Origin: DAOMFM01 sp035429825
GTDB lineage: Bacteria; Acidobacteriota; Blastocatellia; UBA7656; JADIYM01
DNA length: 6,180 nucleotides
Assembly (NCBI GenBank): GCA_044224215.1
Contig: JBGAKX010000203.1
Coordinates: 1-6,180, forward strand
Direction of reading: 5' to 3'
The translations under genes and the position numbers were made by a program. Of this stretch, positions 1 through 6,180 are shown in pieces. The notes beneath the pieces are model-generated. The model was not told where the DNA came from and made no database searches. It worked only from the letters and a program-made list of their open reading frames with translations. The first letter of the stretch is position 1, and every line of letters begins with the position of its first letter.

Positions 1-837
1 GACGATCGGCGCGCCCACCGCGGCTGCGAGATGCATTGGTCCTGAGTCGCCGCTGACGACGAGTTGCGCACGCCGGCTGAGCGCGACGAACTCGAGCAGC
101 GTGCACGCGAACGGAGTCGCGTGTCCTCCCTCGCTGTTCGCGACGACCGTTCGGGCCAGCTGCTCCTCGCCCGGGCCGTAGGTCACGAGCGATTCGAGGT
201 TGTGCTCTTCGAAGATCCGGTCGGCCAGCTGCCCGAAACGCGCGGCCGGCCACAGCTTTGTCCACCAGCCGCCGCCCGGGTTGAGAATTGCAAACCCGCG
301 GTCGCCGACGCGTTCCGCAACGGACGCTTCTGCTGTCGGCGGCACGACGATCGGAAATTCGTACGCGCCGTCGACATTGACGCCCAGGTGCCTCACGAGG
401 GCGAGATTCTTCTCGATGACGTGGCCGTGATCGTCGACCTCGACCTGCTCGTTGAGGAACGCGCGGCTCGCCGGTTCGCGCAGCGCGCCGGATGCGAACC
501 CGACGCGTCTCGGCGCGCCGGTGGCGTATGCCACCACGCCGCTCTTCAACAATCCCTGCATGTCGAGCGCGACGTCGATCGGCTCGGCGCGGAGCGACGA
601 CAGCCGTGCCATCAGCTCACGCTGCGTGCCGCGCCTCAGCAGGTGCCGCCGCCAAGCCCGCGTATCGAGCTCGATCAGCCGATCGATGGCAGGCGAGTTG
701 CGGAGAATCCCGGCCGAACCCTTCTCGACGATCCACGTGATGCGAACGTCGGAAATTTCGCGACGGAGCGCCGCGGCAGACGGCAGCGCGTGCACCACAT
801 CGCCCAAGGCACTCAGTTTTACGATTGCGATGTGCAT
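1..837 (-). CDS. waaC: GT9 family heptosyltransferase, WaaC/RfaC-like (partial, C-terminus beyond left edge)
   Basis: An open frame of 279 codons runs from an ATG at 837 to the left edge without a stop. The family transfers L-glycero-D-manno-heptose from ADP-heptose to the Kdo or heptose of the LPS inner core, on the cytoplasmic face of the inner membrane. Visible motifs: N-terminal strand and loop MHIAIVKLSALGDVVHALP, with D13 matching the conserved acceptor-side aspartate of WaaC/WaaF; DMQGLLKSG at 92-100, typical of heptosyltransferase I; NPGGGWWTKLWP at 186-197, with K194 in the sugar-nucleotide region; and GDSGPMHLAAA at 263-273, the GT9 donor-site motif. The family is about 320-350 residues long, so roughly 50-70 are missing. 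The start fits the family N-terminus; an in-frame TAA lies at 864-862 and a TTG at 861 is a weaker alternative. A GGGAG stands 14 nt upstream, rather far for a ribosome site. It follows the adenylyltransferase gene that makes its donor. Acceptor specificity (heptosyltransferase I versus II or another GT9) is inferred. Confidence 0.88.
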   Translation of the reverse strand, partial: MHIAIVKLSALGDVVHALPSAAALRREISDVRITWIVEKGSAGILRNSPAIDRLIELDTRAWRRHLLRRGTQRELMARLSSLRAEPIDVALDMQGLLKSGVVAYATGAPRRVGFASGALREPASRAFLNEQVEVDDHGHVIEKNLALVRHLGVNVDGAYEFPIVVPPTAEASVAERVGDRGFAILNPGGGWWTKLWPAARFGQLADRIFEEHNLESLVTYGPGEEQLARTVVANSEGGHATPFACTLLEFVALSRRAQLVVSGDSGPMHLAAAVGAPIV

Positions 838-872
838 CGGCGGCCCCGGAACTCCCGACAATTAGACAGCCT

Positions 873-900
873 ACCATACGCGGGATTGCGGACCTGTCGC
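873..900 (-). promoter_or_regulatory. possible weak internal promoter ahead of the heptosyltransferase gene
   Basis: The 94-nt gap between the adenylyltransferase stop (932) and the heptosyltransferase ATG (837) is the largest gap within this minus-strand gene run. Read on the minus strand it contains GCGACA (900-895), a 16-nt spacer and TATGGT (878-873), each 4 of 6 matches to sigma-70 boxes. A start site near 866 would leave a leader of about 29 nt. The match is weak and could be chance. I see no convincing terminator hairpin in the gap, so read-through from the upstream genes is equally likely. Confidence 0.22.
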
Positions 901-931
901 TGCGCCACGGCCGGGTCGCCCATCCACGCGG

Positions 932-1399
932 CTACGATTTCATGCGTTTGAGGAACTCGCTCGTCGAATGGTCTTTTGGATCGCCGACGATCGCGACTCG
1001 GCCACCATACTCCGCGACGATCGCGCGTTCGGGAACCGTTTCGGCGGTGTAATCGGTCCCCTTCGCGTGCACGTCGGGCTCGAGCGCCCGAAGGACGGGC
1101 TCGACGGTCGGCGTGTCGAACACGGTGACGAAGTCGACGCATTCGAGCGCCGCGATGATCTCGGCGCGTTCGGCGGCAGGCATCACCGGTCGCCCCTCGC
1201 CCTTGAGCGTCCTGACGGCCTCGTCGCCGTTGACCGCAACCACAAGCACGTCGCCAAGTTCTTTCGCGCCAGCGAGATACCGGACGTGCCCAACGTGCAG
1301 GACGTCAAAGCAGCCGTTGGCGAGCACGATCGACGCCCCCGTCGCGCGGTAGTCTGCAACGGCGGCCGTCAGTTCCGGCAGCGTCAGGATCTCGGCCAT
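932..1399 (-). CDS. hldC: D-glycero-beta-D-manno-heptose 1-phosphate adenylyltransferase, stand-alone (RfaE2/HldC type)
   Basis: This 155-residue cytoplasmic enzyme belongs to the cytidylyltransferase-like nucleotidyltransferases. It is expected to join ATP and heptose 1-phosphate to give ADP-heptose and pyrophosphate. NGCFDVLHVGHVRYL at 28-42 holds the HxGH nucleotide-binding motif (H35, H38). VAVNGDEAVRTLKGEGRP at 54-71, KGTDYT at 113-118 and the C-terminal STSEFLKRM at 145-153 match the family blocks. In E. coli this domain is the C-terminal half of bifunctional HldE; here there is no kinase domain and the length is normal for the one-domain form. The ATG at 1399 directly abuts the TAG of the preceding small gene (1402-1400), with no clear Shine-Dalgarno site, so translation probably depends on reinitiation. 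The following gene is a heptosyltransferase that would use the product. Distant relatives (glycerol-3-phosphate cytidylyltransferases) share HxGH, but the local sequence and neighbours favour heptose. Confidence 0.93.
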   Translation of the reverse strand: MAEILTLPELTAAVADYRATGASIVLANGCFDVLHVGHVRYLAGAKELGDVLVVAVNGDEAVRTLKGEGRPVMPAAERAEIIAALECVDFVTVFDTPTVEPVLRALEPDVHAKGTDYTAETVPERAIVAEYGGRVAIVGDPKDHSTSEFLKRMKS

Positions 1400-1573
1400 C
1401 TAGCGCGGAATGAAGTACATGACCCAGCCGATCACGATGCCGATGGCGACGAACGTGGCAAAGACCTTGAGGCCGTACAGCATCTTGGCACGGGTATCGT
1501 GACGTTCGGGATCGACGACGGCGAGAACGGTCGCAACCGCCGCGGCAAACGTGCACATCAGCGCGAAATGCAT
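1400..1573 (-). CDS. 57-residue two-helix membrane protein, function unknown
   Basis: A short frame from ATG at 1573 to TAG at 1402-1400 encodes 57 residues. A hydrophobic segment at about 2-20 (MHFALMCTFAAAVATVLAVV) and a second at about 37-54 (VFATFVAIGIVIGWVMYF) flank a short polar loop (DPERHDTRAK, 21-30), so it looks like a helical hairpin in the membrane. It starts 3 nt after the stop of the upstream membrane protein gene and ends immediately before the ATG of the adenylyltransferase gene. An AAGGAAG lies 9 nt before the ATG, a good ribosome site. The tight packing, ribosome site and patterned hydrophobicity argue for a real gene. I do not recognise the family. It may pair with its upstream membrane neighbour. 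Confidence 0.75.
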   Translation of the reverse strand: MHFALMCTFAAAVATVLAVVDPERHDTRAKMLYGLKVFATFVAIGIVIGWVMYFIPR

Positions 1574-1576
1574 CGG

Positions 1577-2014
1577 TTACGGCTTCCTTCCAACAGCCAC
1601 GTCGTAGGCATCGAGAGCAACCAGGTAGTTCAGCAGCCCCGCAAGCCTGAGCAGCGCCGTCCCGTATTCGAACGTCGGATTCTGAGCCTGCACGTCGATG
1701 CCGACATGTCCCAGCAGGCACGCGACGTACATGATTCCCGAGCCGGCGTTCGCAAAGACGAAGACGATCGAGAGCCGATTCGCCAGGTCGAGCGTGTCGA
1801 GCCGCCCGTGCAGCAGCAGCCCAAGCACGAAGATCCCGATCAGGATCACGGCCACGATCAGGCCCCGCCGCCAGCGCCCGTTCAGGAGGTGGCCCGCGCC
1901 CGGAACGGCCAGAGCAGCCGCGAATGCCACGACGCCCTTCGGATTCAGCCCGGTGTGCTCGCCCTTGGGAGCCGGGATACTCGACGGCTCGACCGAGCTA
2001 TTCTGACTCTCCAA
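1577..2014 (-). CDS. Small polytopic membrane protein with PGAGH motif (DUF6677-like)
   Basis: This 145-residue protein has a polar N-terminal tail (1-25, rich in S, P and E) and then about four hydrophobic segments: roughly 27-43, 51-69, 83-104 and 117-136. VPGAGHLLNGRWRRG at 37-51 is a turn motif seen in TM2-like small membrane proteins. The end, LLNYLVALDAYDVAVGRKP (127-145), resembles the conserved tail of a family I recall as DUF6677; that name is from memory and unverified. No biochemical role is known to me. The start is a TTG at 2014: no ATG or GTG fits, and a GGAGG at 2026-2022 lies exactly 7 nt upstream. It is the first gene of the unit leading to the heptose adenylyltransferase and heptosyltransferase, so an envelope role is plausible by context only. 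Confidence 0.85.
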   Translation of the reverse strand: MESQNSSVEPSSIPAPKGEHTGLNPKGVVAFAAALAVPGAGHLLNGRWRRGLIVAVILIGIFVLGLLLHGRLDTLDLANRLSIVFVFANAGSGIMYVACLLGHVGIDVQAQNPTFEYGTALLRLAGLLNYLVALDAYDVAVGRKP

Positions 2015-2021
2015 ACGTGGG

Positions 2022-2026
2022 CCTCC
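2022..2026 (-). promoter_or_regulatory. Shine-Dalgarno site deciding a TTG start
   Basis: Read on the minus strand this is GGAGG, followed by 7 nt (CCCACGT) and then TTG at 2014-2012. It is the strongest ribosome site in the window. It fixes the unusual TTG as the start of the membrane protein gene, whose N-terminal region contains no methionine codon. Confidence 0.8.
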
Positions 2027-2057
2027 AGACGCCGATAAGTGTCACGAGCGAAACGAC

Positions 2058-2086
2058 ATTCTAGGAGCCGCCCTGCATGGTGTCAA
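2058..2086 (-). promoter_or_regulatory. Near-consensus sigma-70-type promoter for the membrane protein - hldC - waaC unit
   Basis: On the minus strand TTGACA (2086-2081, 6 of 6) is followed by a 17-nt spacer and TAGAAT (2063-2058, 5 of 6). Transcription would begin near 2051, giving a leader of about 37 nt that contains the GGAGG ribosome site and ends at the TTG start at 2014. Position, spacing and direction all fit. It is the strongest promoter-like sequence I found and suggests steady housekeeping expression. Confidence 0.85.
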
Positions 2087-2104
2087 CACGCCGGGACGGG
2101 GAAC

Positions 2105-2133
2105 TTGACGCTCGTACATCGTGTTGCTACGGT
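2105..2133 (+). promoter_or_regulatory. Sigma-70-type promoter for the PilZ gene, very close to its start codon
   Basis: TTGACG (2105-2110, 5 of 6) is followed by a 17-nt spacer and TACGGT (2128-2133, TAnnnT form). The predicted start site is near 2140, only about 5 nt before the ATG at 2145, so the transcript would be almost leaderless. The -35 box lies 18 nt from the -35 box of the divergent promoter on the other strand, so the two polymerase sites sit back to back and could compete or share a regulator. Confidence 0.6.
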
Positions 2134-2144
2134 ACGGAAAGCCG

Positions 2145-2453
2145 ATGAACTGGGCGTCCCATCGCAAACACGAGCGGATACACATCGCGGTCCCGGTACG
2201 GATTTCGGGCACTGACAGGAATGGGTCCGTCTTTGACCAGGAAGCGTGGACCCTCGACGTCAGCGAAACCGGCGCGTGCATCCATGTTCCGCCGACGGTC
2301 AACCTTCCCCGGTGGATTCACGTCGTCGCGGACGACTACCAGTTCCAGGCGGACGCCGACGTCGAAATCCTGTGGGAGCGCACGTTTCCGCAACGCGCGA
2401 TTGGCGTTCGGCTGATCGCAGGAGCCGCACCGGCGACCTGGCAGGCCCGGTAG
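2145..2453 (+). CDS. Small single-domain PilZ protein, putative cyclic-di-GMP receptor
   Basis: This 102-residue cytoplasmic protein is the only plus-strand gene. PilZ domains bind the second messenger cyclic-di-GMP and pass the signal to motility, polysaccharide or envelope machinery. RKHER at 7-11 fits the RxxxR ligand motif, and DVSETG at 39-44 fits D/NxSxxG, with the beta-barrel continuing to IGVRLI at 86-91. Both binding motifs are complete, so ligand binding is plausible. Nothing is attached to the PilZ domain, so it would have to act through a partner. I chose ATG 2145, preceded by GGAAAG; an in-frame GTG at 2121 would add 8 residues but lies inside the likely promoter. The 3' end is 16 nt from the end of the convergent gene at 2470, with no clear terminator between. 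The target is unknown. Confidence 0.85.
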   Translation: MNWASHRKHERIHIAVPVRISGTDRNGSVFDQEAWTLDVSETGACIHVPPTVNLPRWIHVVADDYQFQADADVEILWERTFPQRAIGVRLIAGAAPATWQAR

Positions 2454-2469
2454 CGAACCCGCCGTCCCA

Positions 2470-3414
2470 TTATGCCTCGACGAGCGCGGCGGCGAACAGC
2501 GGAATCAGTATCTCGTGGTGCCCCGTCAGCGCGTAGCCCCGGCCCGAGCCAGCAGTGGGTCGCCGCACGACGTTGGCAAGTGGCCGATAGTGCTGGATGA
2601 AATCGAAGTTCGCCGTGACAAAGCCCTCCAGCGGCTGCCGGTTTCGAACCACCGTCACGGTCTTGAGGAAGACCTCGGGCAGCACGACGGCCGACCCGAA
2701 ATTCAGGTACACGCCGCCGCCGTCCATCCCGGCAACGATCGAACAGAGGAGCCGGAAATCCCGGTGCGTCGTCGCGCCGATCGCGGCGCCGTCGGCGCTC
2801 GGGTGGATATGCGTGATGTCGTTTCCGACCCCGATGTGCGCCGTCACCGGCACGCGGGCCGAGTACGCCGCGTGCAGGAGCGAGACGTCGCCGTGCGGCG
2901 GCTCGAGCGCAACGAGCGCCCGACCGACGGCCTCGCCAAGCCCGATTCCGTCGCGAGCACCAGCCGCCGTGGCCTCGTTCAGGATTCGGCCGGTCTCTTC
3001 GGCCGCGCCAAACGCACCGGTGCCGAGCGCGACGTCGACATCCTCGGACGTGCTCCCACTGACGGCGATCTCGAAATCGTGCACAAGACACGACCCGTTC
3101 ACGGCGAATGCCGTGATGAATCCTCGGCGCATGAGGTCGATCAGGATCGGCGCGAGACCCGTCTTGATGACGTGGCCGCCGAGACCGGCGATGACCGGCT
3201 TGCCGAGCGCGCGCGCGTTCCGGACCGCCGATGCGAGCGCACGCAGGTCGTTGACCGCGAGAATCGACGGCAGCGAGTCGAGGAACGCGCCGAGCGTCGA
3301 GCCGGACATTACGGGTTTGGCAAAGTCTGCGACCGTGACCTTGCTCGGTCGCGATGCGAGCGGATAGGTCTTGAGTCCGCTGAGGTCGAACGGGTCGATA
3401 TCGTAAATCGACAT
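2470..3414 (-). CDS. Deoxyhypusine synthase-like protein of unknown function
   Basis: This 314-residue protein resembles the deoxyhypusine/homospermidine synthase fold, which uses NAD and spermidine. Recognisable blocks are GLGGHVIKTGLAPILIDLMR (77-96), NGSCLVHDFEIAVSG (106-120) with STSEDV (121-126), VPVTAHIGVGNDITHIHP (188-205), and DGGGVYLNFGSAVVLPEVFL (231-250). In true deoxyhypusine synthase the last region carries the catalytic lysine in a GGGVVKHH-type motif; by eye the matching place here is GSAVVL (240-245), with L245 in place of lysine. Length is slightly below the usual 320-370. The ATG shares one base with the gmhA stop (TGATG), so the two are translationally coupled. Bacteria normally lack the hypusine-bearing factor, so a true deoxyhypusine role is unlikely, and a role linked to heptose or envelope metabolism is only suggested by context. 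The family assignment is by eye; the loss of lysine depends on that alignment. Confidence 0.8.
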   Translation of the reverse strand: MSIYDIDPFDLSGLKTYPLASRPSKVTVADFAKPVMSGSTLGAFLDSLPSILAVNDLRALASAVRNARALGKPVIAGLGGHVIKTGLAPILIDLMRRGFITAFAVNGSCLVHDFEIAVSGSTSEDVDVALGTGAFGAAEETGRILNEATAAGARDGIGLGEAVGRALVALEPPHGDVSLLHAAYSARVPVTAHIGVGNDITHIHPSADGAAIGATTHRDFRLLCSIVAGMDGGGVYLNFGSAVVLPEVFLKTVTVVRNRQPLEGFVTANFDFIQHYRPLANVVRRPTAGSGRGYALTGHHEILIPLFAAALVEA

Positions 3415-4057
3415 CAGGCGCCCGTGGCGGCCGCGTCGGCCTCGGAACGTCCAAACATCGCATCCTCAATCAGTAGGCAGAGGATGTGGCCAATGAGGAT
3501 GTGGCACTCCTGAATCCTCGCCGTCTCGGGGTGCCGGACGATGAGCGCGATGTCGACGATCTCGGCTGCACGGCCGCCGTCGCGGCCAAGCAGACCGATC
3601 GTGTGCATGTTGTGCGACCGGGCGGCTTCGAGCCCCTTGATGACGTTTGGCGAATTTCCCGACGTCGAGATGCCGATGGCAACGTCGCCCCGCTGGCCGA
3701 GCGCCTGCACCTGGCGGTCGAACACATGAATAAAGGATGAGTCGTTCGCGATCGACGTCAGGATCGAGCCGTCGGTGCTCAGGCAGATCGCCGGCAGCGC
3801 CTTCCGGTTCTTGTTGACGAACACGTTTACGAGCTCGCCGGCGATGTGCTGCGCGTCGCACGCCGACCCGCCGTTTCCGAACAGCAGCAGCTTCTTGCCC
3901 GCCTTCAGCGCGTCGATGATCAGCTGGGCGGCGCGCTCGACGTGGTGGCTGTGGTTCGAGAAGAAGACGACCTTGGTGTTCAGGCTCTCGTGAACGATCT
4001 GATCGATGCGCTCGAGAATCTCGTCCTTGTCGTCTGCAGGGTTGTTCGTGGGCTTGT

Positions 4058-4061
<4 letters not shown>
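3414..4061 (-). CDS. gmhA: Sedoheptulose 7-phosphate isomerase (phosphoheptose isomerase)
   Basis: This 215-residue cytoplasmic SIS-domain enzyme converts sedoheptulose 7-phosphate to D-glycero-D-manno-heptose 7-phosphate, the committed first step to ADP-heptose for the LPS core. FGNGGSACDAQHIAGEL at 61-77 and GISTSGNSPNV at 130-140 are the phosphosugar-binding loops. ANDSSF (105-110) and FDRQV (114-118) are also typical. H72, E76, Q184 and H192 reproduce the His-Glu-Gln-His spacing of the metal site known in characterised GmhA enzymes, within ARIQECHILIGH (181-192). Length is slightly above the usual 190-200, from a polar N-terminal tail. The start is a GTG at 4061 that overlaps the uvrA stop (GTGA, 4 nt); there is no methionine codon before residue 152. 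The 3' end overlaps the next gene by one base. DiaA is a paralogous SIS protein, but the metal ligands favour GmhA. Confidence 0.94.

Positions 4062-6180
<2,119 letters not shown>

Noticed and set aside
64..951. Plus-strand open frame of 295 codons at the left edge
   Set aside because: It is antisense to the GT9 heptosyltransferase, whose motifs are unmistakable on the minus strand; the plus-strand translation shows no family pattern.
968..2038. Long plus-strand open frame (356 codons) opposite the adenylyltransferase and membrane protein genes
   Set aside because: It is antisense to three well-supported genes and its promoter region, and its translation is rich in R, D, H and Q without any domain pattern. 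Long antisense frames are expected in GC-rich DNA with strong third-position GC.
2121..2144. Upstream GTG start at 2121 for the PilZ gene
   Set aside because: It falls in the spacer of the likely promoter, lacks a ribosome site, and the ATG at 2145 begins just before the RxxxR motif as is usual for single-domain PilZ proteins.
2440..2485. Possible bidirectional terminator between the convergent PilZ and deoxyhypusine-synthase-like genes
   Set aside because: The 16-nt gap and its flanks are GC-rich, but I could not find a stable stem followed by a T-run on either strand.
2336..3469. Minus-strand open frame of 377 codons overlapping the deoxyhypusine-synthase-like gene
   Set aside because: It is longer than the real gene but is arginine-rich and low in complexity, and it crosses the gmhA end and the PilZ gene. 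The 2470-3414 frame shows clear family blocks and coupled start.
2515..3513. Plus-strand open frame of 332 codons
   Set aside because: Antisense to the deoxyhypusine-synthase-like gene, with a charged composition typical of a shadow frame and no recognisable motif.

Overview
The window is a GC-rich stretch of an ordinary bacterial chromosome, packed with genes for the lipopolysaccharide (LPS) inner core plus one DNA repair gene. The ADP-heptose and heptosyltransferase genes mean a Gram-negative outer membrane. My guess at the lineage is Acidobacteriota (Vicinamibacteria-like) or another deep-branching GC-rich Gram-negative group. This rests on the small PGAGH membrane protein next to a stand-alone heptose adenylyltransferase and on the deoxyhypusine-synthase-like gene beside gmhA, and it is an inference. 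I see no mobile element, CRISPR array, tRNA, rRNA or phage gene.

Layout from right to left, the direction most genes are read: (1) positions 6180-4058, minus strand, the C-terminal three quarters of UvrA, running off the right edge; (2) 4061-3414, minus, GmhA, the first enzyme of heptose synthesis, overlapping uvrA by 4 nt; (3) 3414-2470, minus, a protein resembling the deoxyhypusine synthase fold, overlapping gmhA by 1 nt. These three look like one translationally coupled unit whose promoter lies outside the window. (4) 2145-2453, plus, a small PilZ-domain protein, convergent with (3) and divergent from (5). (5) 2014-1577, minus, a four-helix membrane protein; (6) 1573-1400, minus, a 57-residue membrane protein; (7) 1399-932, minus, a stand-alone heptose-1-phosphate adenylyltransferase; (8) 837-1, minus, a GT9 heptosyltransferase running off the left edge. 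Genes 5-7 have 3-nt and 0-nt gaps and are headed by a near-consensus sigma-70-type promoter.

The two minus-strand units together cover the start of the ADP-heptose pathway (GmhA), its nucleotide activation step (HldC/RfaE2 type) and heptose transfer to the core (WaaC-like). The kinase, phosphatase and epimerase steps are not in the window. The PilZ gene sits between the two halves and could link the region to cyclic-di-GMP, though only position supports that. The most interesting gene is the deoxyhypusine-synthase-like one. Bacteria normally lack the hypusine target protein, the gene travels with heptose genes here, and its apparent active-site lysine position is not lysine.
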